DNA of 64,000 nt. It comes from Sphingopyxis sp. MSC1_008 (lineage in GTDB: Bacteria > Pseudomonadota > Alphaproteobacteria > Sphingomonadales > Sphingomonadaceae). Below are positions 1-8,031 of the stretch, one piece after another. Below the pieces are notes generated by a model, which saw only the letters and a list, made by a program, of their open reading frames with translations, did no database searches and was not told the DNA's origin. How positions within the stretch are numbered: position 1 is the first letter of the stretch; every line of letters begins with the position of its first letter. The position numbers were made by a program, and so were the translations under genes. The stretch lies in assembly GCF_023197165.1 (NCBI RefSeq), contig NZ_JALPRD010000009.1, forward strand, positions 1 through 64,000. The letters are read 5' to 3'.

Positions 1-1
1 C

Positions 2-1186
2 CCGCCGCCCGAGCCGACGCCGGTCGATCCCGATCCGGTCGATCCCGCGCCGCCGGTGACCGTCACCGATCCGCCGCCGGCACCGACGCCGGAGCCGCCG
101 CCGGCGCCCGAACCCGCGCCGCCGCCCGCACCGCCAGAACCGCCGGCCGAACCCGCGCCGCTGCCCCCACCAACCCCCGACCCGGCGGCCGAACCGCCGA
201 CGCCCGGCGCAACGCCCGCCGTTGCCGAGGCCGGCGAAGTCGTTCCGCTCTTCCGTCCCGAAGTCGCGGCCTTTGTCGCCGCGGTACCCGTCGCGCATCA
301 TCTGGCGTCCGCGACGCTCGGCACCTTCCACGAGCGTCGCGGCGAACAGGCGCTGCTGCGCGGCGGCGGAGTGCTGCCCGCGACATGGGGCCGCGTCTTT
401 GCCGAGAATAGCGACATCAAATGGGACGGCGACGTCGCACCCTCGCTCGACGGCGACCTCTCGGGCTTCCAGATCGGGCAGGATTTCGCCGGCTGGGGCG
501 AGGATGGCGGGACGAACATCCGCCTCGGCGCCTTCGTCGGGCGCTCGTCGACCGACGGCACCGTCCGCGGCGGCGCGCTTGGCTGGAACGACCTCACCGT
601 CGGCCAGATCGACGTCAAGGCGACGAGCCTTGCCGGTTATGCGACGCTCGTCGGGACAAGCGGCTGGTACGTCGACCTGGTGGCGATGCACAGCTGGTTC
701 GACGGCACCGCCGCCGCCAGTTCAGGCATGGCAATCGACGTGAACGGCACCGGCTGGACGGCATCGCTCGAGGCGGGATATCCGATCGCGCTCTCGGGCA
801 GTTGGACGCTCGAACCGCAAGCGCAGCTCCTGTGGCAGCAGGTGAAGCTCGACGACCGCGCCGACGCCTTCTCGACGATCGATTTCGCCTCGGGCGACGT
901 GCTTACGGGGCGCGCCGGACTGCGCCTCCAGGGCGAATATGGCGGCTTCCAGCCCTATCTCCACGCCAGCTTGTGGCACGGCTTTTCGGGCGACCAATCG
1001 ACGCGTTTCGGAACCGACCCGATCCGCACCGACCTCGGCCGCACCGAGGCCGAAGTCGGCGCCGGGCTGATCGCGCGCATCGGGACAAGCGTCGCGGTGC
1101 ATGTGAAGGGCGACTATGCCTTCGACGCCGACGGACCGCGCAGCCGGCGTTACGGCGGCACGGTCGGGGTGACGATCAGCTGGTAG
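2..1186 (+). CDS. Autotransporter, C-terminal part (5' end outside window)
   Basis: The reading frame is already open at the window edge, so the gene is truncated here and its true start is not visible; the GTG at 56 is only an internal codon. The visible N-terminal part is a linker of about 70 residues made almost entirely of Pro, Glu, Ala and Asp, which often joins passenger and barrel in surface proteins. The rest, about 290 residues, has alternating hydrophobic and aromatic strands, ends in VTISW with a terminal aromatic residue, and matches an autotransporter beta-barrel that would sit in the outer membrane. The passenger, and so the function, is unknown. The 3' end lies only 3 bases from the convergent reductase gene. 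Confidence 0.8.
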   Translation, partial: PPPEPTPVDPDPVDPAPPVTVTDPPPAPTPEPPPAPEPAPPPAPPEPPAEPAPLPPPTPDPAAEPPTPGATPAVAEAGEVVPLFRPEVAAFVAAVPVAHHLASATLGTFHERRGEQALLRGGGVLPATWGRVFAENSDIKWDGDVAPSLDGDLSGFQIGQDFAGWGEDGGTNIRLGAFVGRSSTDGTVRGGALGWNDLTVGQIDVKATSLAGYATLVGTSGWYVDLVAMHSWFDGTAAASSGMAIDVNGTGWTASLEAGYPIALSGSWTLEPQAQLLWQQVKLDDRADAFSTIDFASGDVLTGRAGLRLQGEYGGFQPYLHASLWHGFSGDQSTRFGTDPIRTDLGRTEAEVGAGLIARIGTSVAVHVKGDYAFDADGPRSRRYGGTVGVTISW

Positions 1187-1189
1187 CGG

Positions 1190-2413
1190 TCAGGCGGGGA
1201 GCAATGCCTTCAGCGGCGTTTCGGTATCGGCAAGCTGCTCCGCCGTCGCCACCAGCCCGGCGGTGACGATCATGCGGCCCTGGACATAATCCTTGGTCGC
1301 ATTGACGCAGTCGATCGCGATGACCTTGCCCGCCTTGAGGTAAACGACCGAAAAGCTGCGCGCCGCGGGATCGCCGCGCAGCACCGCCTGATCGTGCCCG
1401 GTCGACAGGCCCGCGGTCTGGAGCCTGAGGTCGTACTGGTTCGACCAGAACCAGGGGATCGCATGGTACGGCGCTTCATCGCCGACGATGCCCTTCGCGA
1501 CGACGTTCGCCTGATCATTGGCGTTCTGGACCGATTCCAGCCGGATTTCGGCGCCCTCGGCGAAGTCGTTCACATGCGATGCGCAGTCGCCGATCGCATA
1601 GACGTCGGGCAGGCTCGTCTTGCAGAGACGGTCGACGCGTACGCCGTTGGCGCAGTCGGCCCCCGCGGCGATCAGCGGTTCGACTGCGGGCACGATGCCG
1701 ATGCCGACGATGACGAGATCGGCCGGGATCACCTCGCCGTCGGACAAGCGCACGCCCGTCACTTGAGTCTCGCCCTCGATCGCATCGACGCAGACGCCAA
1801 GGTGCAGCTCGACGCCATGATCGCGATGCTCTTTCTCATAGAAACGCGATAGGTCCGCGCCCGCGACGCGCGCGAGCACGCGGTCGAGCGCCTCGAGCAG
1901 CACGACCTTCTTGCCCGCCTTGTTGAGCACCGCCGCGGCTTCGAGCCCGATGTAACCGCCGCCAACAACGACGATCTGGCCCGCGGTTTCGGACGCCGCC
2001 TTCATCGCATCGGCATCGGCGCGCGTGCGCACACCCTGCACGCCGGGAAGGTCGCCGCCGGGGATCGGCAACATGCGCGGATGCCCACCGGTCGCCCAGA
2101 CGAGCTTGCCATAGCCGATCGTCTCGCCGCCTTCGGTGGTAACTGTGTGCGCCGCCGGATCGACCGAAACGACGCGCTTGCCGAGCAGCATCGTGACTTC
2201 GCGCTCGTCCCAATATTTGGCGGGGCGCAGCTGGATGCGTTCGAATTCCTTCTCGCCCGCGAAATATTCCTTCGACAAGGGAGGGCGTTCGTAGGGGAGT
2301 TCGGCCTCTTCGCCGATGATCGCGATGCTGCCAGTGAATTTCTGCGTGCGCAGCATGATCGCAACCTGCGCTCCGCCATGGCCCGCGCCCACAATCACTA
2401 CGTCGAATTGCAT
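1190..2413 (-). CDS. FAD/NAD(P)-dependent oxidoreductase, ferredoxin-reductase type
   Basis: A 407-residue two-dinucleotide flavoprotein. An FAD-binding VGAGHGG motif lies at residues 8-14, an ATGG motif at 107-110, a second Rossmann motif GGGYIG for NAD(P)H at 151-156, and the AIGDCA flavin motif at 273-278. This layout and length fit the putidaredoxin/rubredoxin reductase group, which passes electrons from NAD(P)H to a small ferredoxin or rubredoxin. No partner ferredoxin or P450 gene is adjacent, so the acceptor is unknown. AGGAGA lies 8 bases before the ATG at 2413 but only 2 before the in-frame ATG at 2419, so the start at 2413 is preferred. Confidence 0.88.
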   Translation of the reverse strand: MQFDVVIVGAGHGGAQVAIMLRTQKFTGSIAIIGEEAELPYERPPLSKEYFAGEKEFERIQLRPAKYWDEREVTMLLGKRVVSVDPAAHTVTTEGGETIGYGKLVWATGGHPRMLPIPGGDLPGVQGVRTRADADAMKAASETAGQIVVVGGGYIGLEAAAVLNKAGKKVVLLEALDRVLARVAGADLSRFYEKEHRDHGVELHLGVCVDAIEGETQVTGVRLSDGEVIPADLVIVGIGIVPAVEPLIAAGADCANGVRVDRLCKTSLPDVYAIGDCASHVNDFAEGAEIRLESVQNANDQANVVAKGIVGDEAPYHAIPWFWSNQYDLRLQTAGLSTGHDQAVLRGDPAARSFSVVYLKAGKVIAIDCVNATKDYVQGRMIVTAGLVATAEQLADTETPLKALLPA

Positions 2414-2513
2414 CGCCATCGTCTCCTGTCGCCTCCCGTGGCGCGCCCCTCGCACGCAGGTGCGCGCGAGGCAAGCGGGTGGTTCGTTGCGGCGGCGAAA
2501 GAAAAGCTGCGGG

Positions 2514-3224
2514 TCAGCTAAGGCCGGCGAGCCATTCGGCGATCATCGCGCGGCTCGCGACGACGGCGGGCAGACCATGCCGGCTGTGCAGGTCGCGCAT
2601 GCCCTCGACGCTGCCGCCCGTTTCGTCCAGCGCGTCAGGCCATTGGCGCAGCCACTCGTCGAAGCGCGGATCGAGCCCCATCTCGCCATGAAACTGGAGC
2701 GCGAGGATATTGGCGCCGCGGCGGAATGCCTGGTGCGGATAGGCCGGCGTCGACGCCAGCAATTCGACATCGTCGGGAAGGTCGAAGGTGTCGCCGTGCC
2801 AATGGAGGACGGGCACGTCGGCAAGGTGGCGCAGCGGCGAAGACATATCGACGAAGCTCAGCGCGTGAAATCCGACCTCCTTCGCCGGACCCGGATACAC
2901 GCGCGCGCCCATCGCCGCCGCGATCATCTGCGCGCCGAAGCACACGCCGAGCGTCGGCCGCCCGACGGCGAGCCGGCGCGCAAGCCGCTTCATCTGACAT
3001 GTGATCCACGGATGTCGATCCTGCTCGTAAATCCCCATCGGCCCGCCCATCATGATGAGCAGGTCGGGCTCGCCAAGGTCGACCGCGCCGAAATTCGTAT
3101 CGGAGACATCGATACGCGCCAGCACATATCCCGCGGCCTCGATCGGTTCGCGATAGCCGGCGATCCCCTCATGCGGGACGTGGCGGATGATGAGTCCGGT
3201 TCTGGTCTTTTGCTGCGGTGGCAT
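2514..3224 (-). CDS. Class I glutamine amidotransferase (GMP synthase GATase-like)
   Basis: A 236-residue stand-alone glutamine amidotransferase domain. It shows the oxyanion region MGGPMG (59-64), the nucleophile elbow GVCFGAQ with Cys95, and the catalytic His179 with Glu181 in LQFHGEM. This is the complete Cys-His-Glu triad. Proteins of this stand-alone type release ammonia from glutamine or cleave gamma-glutamyl bonds, and the substrate cannot be told from sequence. The frame extends upstream to an ATG at 3287. Similarity to the family begins near TGLIIRH, so the start at 3224 is chosen, but no clear ribosome site decides it. It is transcribed alone, with a strong hairpin upstream at 3328-3368. 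Confidence 0.82.
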   Translation of the reverse strand: MPPQQKTRTGLIIRHVPHEGIAGYREPIEAAGYVLARIDVSDTNFGAVDLGEPDLLIMMGGPMGIYEQDRHPWITCQMKRLARRLAVGRPTLGVCFGAQMIAAAMGARVYPGPAKEVGFHALSFVDMSSPLRHLADVPVLHWHGDTFDLPDDVELLASTPAYPHQAFRRGANILALQFHGEMGLDPRFDEWLRQWPDALDETGGSVEGMRDLHSRHGLPAVVASRAMIAEWLAGLS

Positions 3225-3327
3225 TTTCGGGCGATGGATCGAGTGGTTGCTGCGCTGTTTCGAATGCATCCAGTCTAGCCAAGCCATCGCCCCAATGTCA
3301 CTCTACCAAAGCAGTAGAGATACTGTT

Positions 3328-3368
3328 GCGGCCCGTAGCTGAGCTTGGCTCCGTTCGCTACGGGCCGC
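3328..3368. terminator. 12-bp perfect inverted repeat, likely transcription end for the leucine dehydrogenase operon
   Basis: GCGGCCCGTAGC at 3328-3339 pairs perfectly with GCTACGGGCCGC at 3357-3368 across a 17-base loop. It lies 10 bases beyond the stop of the small gene 3379-3624 and before the next minus-strand gene. There is no good U-run on either strand, so it may act with Rho or as an mRNA-stabilising hairpin. A smaller hairpin (CTCTAC/GTAGAG) sits next to it near 3301-3319. Confidence 0.5.
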
Positions 3369-3378
3369 CATGGACCCG

Positions 3379-3624
3379 TCAGACCAGTTCGGCGACAAGC
3401 TCTTCCAATTCCGACGCCGTGACGGCGACGACTTCGCCCAGCTTCGCCGCGATGATCGCCGCCTGCCCGGGCGGAAGCCCCGCGACCGTCACTTCAATCC
3501 GCATATGCGTGGACATAAGCTGCATCGCCATCGCGCTCGGCACGATCGACCGCTGCGCGAAATAATTGGCGACGCGCGGCAGCGATTGCGGATCGAGGAT
3601 CGCGTTTACCCGAAAGCGATGCAT
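3379..3624 (-). CDS. Small ACT-like/regulatory protein coupled to leucine dehydrogenase
   Basis: An 81-residue protein whose ATG overlaps the stop of the dehydrogenase as TGATG, so the two are translationally coupled. It reads as a beta-alpha-beta module (MHRFRVNAILD...VPSAMAMQLMSTHMRIEVTVAGLPPGQAAIIAAKLGEV, given here in part) and resembles small ACT-domain proteins such as acetolactate synthase small subunits, but is shorter. A role in sensing branched-chain amino acids for the neighbouring dehydrogenase is an inference from position only. Confidence 0.6.
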   Translation of the reverse strand: MHRFRVNAILDPQSLPRVANYFAQRSIVPSAMAMQLMSTHMRIEVTVAGLPPGQAAIIAAKLGEVVAVTASELEELVAELV

Positions 3625-4676
3625 CAGGCGGCCTTGCGCTGCGCGCCCGCGATCACCTCTTCGGCCATTTCATCGGCCACCAGTGCGGGCGAGCGGCCTT
3701 CGCGCGCCGCGCGTTCGAGCAGCGCGGCGACGCGCGGTGCGATCTCGGCGACGCGCACCTTCACATCATCTTCGTCCTCGCCCAGATATTCGGCCGAGAC
3801 ATTGATGATCCCGCCCGCGTTGACGACATAATCGGGCGCATAGGTGATGCCGCGGTCGAGCAGCAGCGCCGCGACGTCGGGGGTCGCAAGCTGGTTGTTC
3901 GCCGCGCCGCAGACGAGCTTTGCCTTCAGCTTGGCGACCGTCTCGCGATCGAGCGCGCCGCCGAGTGCGCAGGGCGCGAAGATGTCGGCCTCGACCGACG
4001 CGATCTCGGACACATCGACGACCTCGGCGCCGTGCACCGCCTTCAACCGGTCGCGGCGCGCCGGATTGACGTCGGCGATCACCAGCCGCGCGCCGGCGTC
4101 GGCGAGGCGGCGGCAAAGGTCGGCGCCGACGTTGCCGGTGCCCTGCACCGCCACCGTCAGCCCCGCCAGATCGCGTCCCAAAGCGAACTCGGCTGCGACC
4201 TGCATCGATTCGAACACGCCCTTGGCGGTCCATGGCGACGGGTCGCCGCCCGCACGCCCGGCGACCGCGGGCAGACCGGCGACATGGCGCGAGACCGATG
4301 CGACCTCCTGCATGTCCTCGACCGACGTGCCGACATCCTCGGCCGTCACATAGAGGCCGCCCAGATTTTCGACCGCGCGGCCGAAAGCCCGGAACAAGGC
4401 CACCCGGTCGAATTCGCCCTCGGGACGCCGCAGCACCGCCTTCGCGCCGCCGAGCGGCAGCCCGGCGAGCGCATTCTTGTAGCTCATGCCTTCGGCAAGC
4501 CGCACGGCATCGCCCAGCGCCTGCTTCATGTCGGGATAGGACCACAGGCGGCAGCCACCTGCCCCCGGCCCCAAGGCCGTCGAGTGGATAGCAATAAATC
4601 CGTCGAGCCCCGCTTCGAGATCATAGAGCCGCACGCATTCGAGCGGCGGGGCCAGACGGGCAAGACGGACGACCAT
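3624..4676 (-). CDS. ldh: Leucine (Leu/Phe/Val) dehydrogenase
   Basis: A 350-residue NAD-dependent amino-acid dehydrogenase that would reversibly deaminate branched-chain amino acids to 2-keto acids in the cytoplasm. It has the family substrate pocket (MSYKNALAGLPLGGAK) with the two conserved lysines at 67 and 79, an Asp in AEDVGTS at 114, and the Rossmann motif GTGNVG at 179-184. The length is close to Bacillus leucine dehydrogenase. AAAGGAG lies 8 bases before the ATG at 4676; the longer open frame upstream is not coding. It faces a divergent Lrp/AsnC regulator across about 125 bases, the usual arrangement for Lrp control of amino-acid catabolism. Exact preference among Leu, Val and Phe is not decided by sequence. 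Confidence 0.9.
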   Translation of the reverse strand: MVVRLARLAPPLECVRLYDLEAGLDGFIAIHSTALGPGAGGCRLWSYPDMKQALGDAVRLAEGMSYKNALAGLPLGGAKAVLRRPEGEFDRVALFRAFGRAVENLGGLYVTAEDVGTSVEDMQEVASVSRHVAGLPAVAGRAGGDPSPWTAKGVFESMQVAAEFALGRDLAGLTVAVQGTGNVGADLCRRLADAGARLVIADVNPARRDRLKAVHGAEVVDVSEIASVEADIFAPCALGGALDRETVAKLKAKLVCGAANNQLATPDVAALLLDRGITYAPDYVVNAGGIINVSAEYLGEDEDDVKVRVAEIAPRVAALLERAAREGRSPALVADEMAEEVIAGAQRKAA

Positions 4677-4801
4677 CAAACATACTCCTTTGATTGAGCG
4701 TGCCTTGTCGCATTTCCGCCTTGGGCAATCTTGATCGATTATCGGCCACCTATGGCGATTTTTGCATGTTATGATCCAAAAAATTGCGATATGAGGATGA
4801 A
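4677..4801. promoter_or_regulatory. Divergent promoter region between leucine dehydrogenase and lrp-like gene
   Basis: This 125-base AT-richer spacer separates the divergent dehydrogenase and Lrp-like genes and must hold both promoters. Members of the Lrp/AsnC family commonly bind such spacers and respond to the amino acid that the neighbouring enzyme degrades. I see no operator clear enough to mark. Confidence 0.5.
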
Positions 4802-5272
4802 ATGACCGATCTTGACCCATTCGAGATAAAGATTCTCCGCGAATTGCAGCGCGACGCGAATCAAACGACGGCTGAGATCGCCGAGCGCGTCGGATTGTCG
4901 GTGTCGCCATGCTGGCGCCGCATCGACCGGCTAGAGCGCGAGGGCTTCATCAAGAAGCGCGTCGCGATCATCGACCGGCGCAAGGTCGGGCTGAACGCGC
5001 ATGTGTTCGCGCAGGTCAAGCTCAACGCCCACGGCCGCGCCAACCTCGACGAATTCAGCGCCGCGATCCGGGGGTTCCCCGAGGTGCTCGACGCCTATGT
5101 GCTGATGGGGACGACCGATTTCATGCTGCGGATCGTCGCGAAGGACATCGACGCCTATGAACGCTTCTTCTTCGACCAGCTGAGCAAATTGCCCGGCGTG
5201 CAGGAAATCAATTCGACGGTGGCTTTGTCCGAAATCAAGGCGACGACCGAACTGCCGCTGGGTCGGGATTAG
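4802..5272 (+). CDS. Lrp/AsnC family transcriptional regulator
   Basis: A 156-residue regulator. The N-terminal winged helix-turn-helix spans about residues 5-60 (ELQRDANQTTAEIAERVGLS, then the recognition stretch PCWRRIDRLEREG), followed by the RAM/ACT-like ligand and oligomerisation domain with the typical VLDAYVLMGTTDFMLRIV segment. It probably senses leucine or a related amino acid and controls the divergent leucine dehydrogenase. A GAGGA ribosome site sits 4 bases before the ATG at 4802; an upstream in-frame TTG is less likely. Confidence 0.92.
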   Translation: MTDLDPFEIKILRELQRDANQTTAEIAERVGLSVSPCWRRIDRLEREGFIKKRVAIIDRRKVGLNAHVFAQVKLNAHGRANLDEFSAAIRGFPEVLDAYVLMGTTDFMLRIVAKDIDAYERFFFDQLSKLPGVQEINSTVALSEIKATTELPLGRD

Positions 5273-5317
5273 ACGGCGAACCGCCCCTGCTTCACCGGCG
5301 TCGAAGGCGAACGGCGA

Positions 5318-7087
5318 TTATAATCGATCCATGCGGAGCCAAGCCTTGTCGCCGATCCATGCCTTCGACAAGGCTTTGTCGGCGGCGGCCGCCTCCAGCC
5401 GGTTCCCCCGCGCCGCCTCGCTGCGGCCAAGCCCGTAGAGCGCCCAGCCGTTGTTCGGCGTCTGCGCCAGTGCGGCGCGAAACGCATCGCTCGCTTCGCC
5501 ATAGCGCCGCGCCCGGAACAGCGCCGCGCCCAGCGACTGCTTCACCGGATAATACCAATAGGGCGGTTCCTGATAGGGAATGCGGGCCTCGATCTCGATC
5601 GCCTGACGATAGAAGCCGATCGCATCGTCGGTGCGGCCCTGCGCGCTTGCGAACCGGCCGCGCGCCACCAGTTCGGCGAGCGAGACCAGATCCCCCGCCG
5701 GCACGCCCTGTTCGATCATCGCCTTCATGGCATCCGACGTCCGTATCCGGGCCATCGCCGCCAGTTCGCGATCGAATGCTTTGCGGTCGCGAAGCCCGGC
5801 ATAGGCGATGCTGCGGGCGAAATGCCGCATCGCGGTCGGATAGGCGAGGCTGGGGTCGGGCGCCGGCATCGCCAATATGGCTTTCGGATCGGCAAATTGC
5901 GCCATCGCAAAATAGGGCGCCGCATCGATCGACTGGATCCATGCAATCTGCGCCGAGGTTTTGGGATCGAGTACCGTCCGCAGCCGCTGCGCCTCGCGAA
6001 TGGCGGTGCGCATGTCGCCCGCCATTTGCGCCGACGTCACGATGAAGTGGATATTGTGCGGATAATAGCCGTAACGCACGAGCCCGTTGTCGCCGGCGCT
6101 GCGGATATATTCCTCGTCGGCGCGCGCGGCGGCGATATTGACGCGGATCGAATCGGCGTGGCGACCGCGCAGCTGATAGATATGGCCGGGCATGTGGACG
6201 AGGTGCGCCGCACTCGGCGCCAACGGGCTCGCCAACCGGTCCGCCGCCGCCTCGGCGCGCTGCGGGTCGCTCGCTTCCACCAGATGGATATAAAGATGGT
6301 TCGCCTGGACATGGCCGGGATTGCGGCTGAGCACCGTCTCGACAAGCCGCACGGCCTCGCCGCTACGGCCGACCGATGTCTTCTTGTCGGCCTCCCAATA
6401 GTTCCACGGGCTCGTGCCCATCACCGCTTCGGCGGTTAGCACCGCCACATCGTCGTCGCCCGGAAACCGGCGCGCGACGTCGAGCATCGCGTCGGCATAG
6501 TTGGCATCGAGCGCGGCGCGGTCGCTTCCCGGATCGCGCGAATATCGTTTTGCGACGGCTTCGATCAAAGCCCGCTCCATCGGCGTGGATGTGCTCCGAA
6601 GCGCCATCGCCCGGTCCATCGCGTCCAGCGCGGCCTCGCGGTCGCGCTCGTCCATCGGCGCATTGATGTTCGGGCCCAGCGCGACGGCCTCGCCCCACCA
6701 GCACATCGCGCAATCGCGGTCGAGCCGCTGCGCCTCACGAAACGATCGCACCGCGCCCGCATGATTGAAACCATAGGTCAGGAGCAGGCCCTGGCTGAAA
6801 TAGCGCCGGGCCTGGTCCTTGTCGGTCGAGACCGGAAACGGCGAAGTGGCGAGGTCCGGGAAGAGCGGGATCGGCCTGCCTTCGCTCGCAGGCGCCGCGA
6901 ACGCCGCCGCGACAAGGAGATTCTGCGCCAAGGACGAACCCGCGCGCCGCGCGCCGCAAAACAGCGTAGCAATCCGGCTCGGATCCAGCGCTTCGAGGGC
7001 AGCCGCCGAAAAAGCCGGCGGCGGCGCAAAGCTCGTCAGCGAAACCCCGATTCCCACTATTGCCGCGGCTTTGAATGGGCCAAGCAT
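5318..7087 (-). CDS. Exported TPR-repeat protein
   Basis: A 589-residue protein with an N-terminal hydrophobic signal segment (MLGPFKAAAIVGIGVSL) and then helical repeats along most of its length. Clear tetratricopeptide-type helices include the C-terminal one reading LGRSEAARGNRLEAAAADKAL. TPR proteins act as protein-interaction scaffolds, here probably in the periplasm. It resembles a group of TPR proteins annotated only as hypothetical in proteobacteria. An AAGGGGA site precedes the ATG at 7087. The gene appears monocistronic, and its partner is unknown. Confidence 0.8.
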   Translation of the reverse strand: MLGPFKAAAIVGIGVSLTSFAPPPAFSAAALEALDPSRIATLFCGARRAGSSLAQNLLVAAAFAAPASEGRPIPLFPDLATSPFPVSTDKDQARRYFSQGLLLTYGFNHAGAVRSFREAQRLDRDCAMCWWGEAVALGPNINAPMDERDREAALDAMDRAMALRSTSTPMERALIEAVAKRYSRDPGSDRAALDANYADAMLDVARRFPGDDDVAVLTAEAVMGTSPWNYWEADKKTSVGRSGEAVRLVETVLSRNPGHVQANHLYIHLVEASDPQRAEAAADRLASPLAPSAAHLVHMPGHIYQLRGRHADSIRVNIAAARADEEYIRSAGDNGLVRYGYYPHNIHFIVTSAQMAGDMRTAIREAQRLRTVLDPKTSAQIAWIQSIDAAPYFAMAQFADPKAILAMPAPDPSLAYPTAMRHFARSIAYAGLRDRKAFDRELAAMARIRTSDAMKAMIEQGVPAGDLVSLAELVARGRFASAQGRTDDAIGFYRQAIEIEARIPYQEPPYWYYPVKQSLGAALFRARRYGEASDAFRAALAQTPNNGWALYGLGRSEAARGNRLEAAAADKALSKAWIGDKAWLRMDRL

Positions 7088-7345
7088 CACAATCCCCTTT
7101 CCCCAAAGGTGACCAGAAACAGCAGCCCTCAAATATCATGAAACCATAGGGCGCCAAAACCCAATCTGCGGCGCAGCCTAATCCACTAATATCCAAAGCA
7201 AGTTCGGATCAAATCTGTTCGATCACGCCTGTCGCAGCCCAATGACTTGGTGGGGATTTCTTCCGCGGGCATGCCGGCATGCCGCTCGCGCCCCGCCGCG
7301 ATCACTACAGACCGCGGCGGAACGGATAGCAATCGAGCGCGGCGA
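7088..7345. other. Intergenic spacer, no gene seen
   Basis: About 260 bases lie between the start of the TPR protein and the stop of the upstream thioredoxin-like lipoprotein. The stretch near 7100-7200 is richer in A and T than its surroundings and probably contains the promoter of the TPR gene. No coding frame with recognisable content is seen. Confidence 0.4.
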
Positions 7346-8014
7346 TCAGGTCTTCGTCGCGGCCCCATCGGCATATTTGATCGCACAGCCGTAAGGCTGG
7401 GCGAAGGCGGTGGCCACCGGACGCCCCGCGGCGTGGTCGTCAAGCGCGGCGCGCACGAAATTCTTCGCGCCGGCGAGGTCTTCGACCTTGTTCGTCGGCT
7501 TGTCGTCGATGCCGCCGGCATAGATGATGCGCCCTTCGCCATCGATCACGCGCATATCGGGCGTGGTCTTCGCGCCATAGGCGCGGCCGGTCGCGCCGGT
7601 CGGATCGAGCAGCAGATGGGTAAAGCCCGCATTGAATCGCTGGCCCCAGTTTTTCGCGCTCTCACCCTCGACGAAACCCTGCTCGCCCGGCGCCGAAGAG
7701 ACGATCGTCAACCACACGACGCCGTCGGCGACAGCCTCTTTCTGCAGCTTCTGCATCGCACCGCTATAATGTTTTTTGACATAGGGGCAGCCCTCGTTCG
7801 TCCATTCGAGCACGACCGTCTTGCCGCGGAAATCGGCCAGCGAAACCTGCTTCCCGTCGGCGCTCGCGAGCTGGAATGCCGGCGCGACCTGACCCCCGGC
7901 GTTCGCCGCGGCCTCCTTGCCGGCGGGCTGATCGGCCTTCTGCTCGGCCTGCTGGCCGCATCCTGCCAGCAGCAGGACCGATGCTGCGGCGAAGGAAAAA
8001 ACTGGATATTTCAC
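7346..8014 (-). CDS. Thioredoxin-fold lipoprotein (AhpC/TSA-like)
   Basis: A 222-residue protein starting at a GTG (8012-8014), with GAGGAG seven bases upstream. It has a lipobox ending LLLAGC, so it would be lipidated and anchored in the membrane facing the periplasm. The thioredoxin fold follows, with VAPAFQLASADGKQVSLADF and EWTNEGCPYVKKHY. Only one cysteine is in the active-site loop (CPYV), so it is peroxiredoxin-like rather than a CXXC disulfide isomerase. It lies 17 bases downstream of the DsbD-like gene on the same strand, so electrons from DsbD could serve it. The frame is open far upstream inside the DsbD gene, but that part is not coding. Confidence 0.85.
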   Translation of the reverse strand: MKYPVFSFAAASVLLLAGCGQQAEQKADQPAGKEAAANAGGQVAPAFQLASADGKQVSLADFRGKTVVLEWTNEGCPYVKKHYSGAMQKLQKEAVADGVVWLTIVSSAPGEQGFVEGESAKNWGQRFNAGFTHLLLDPTGATGRAYGAKTTPDMRVIDGEGRIIYAGGIDDKPTNKVEDLAGAKNFVRAALDDHAAGRPVATAFAQPYGCAIKYADGAATKT

Positions 8015-8031
8015 GGCTAATCTCCTCTCGG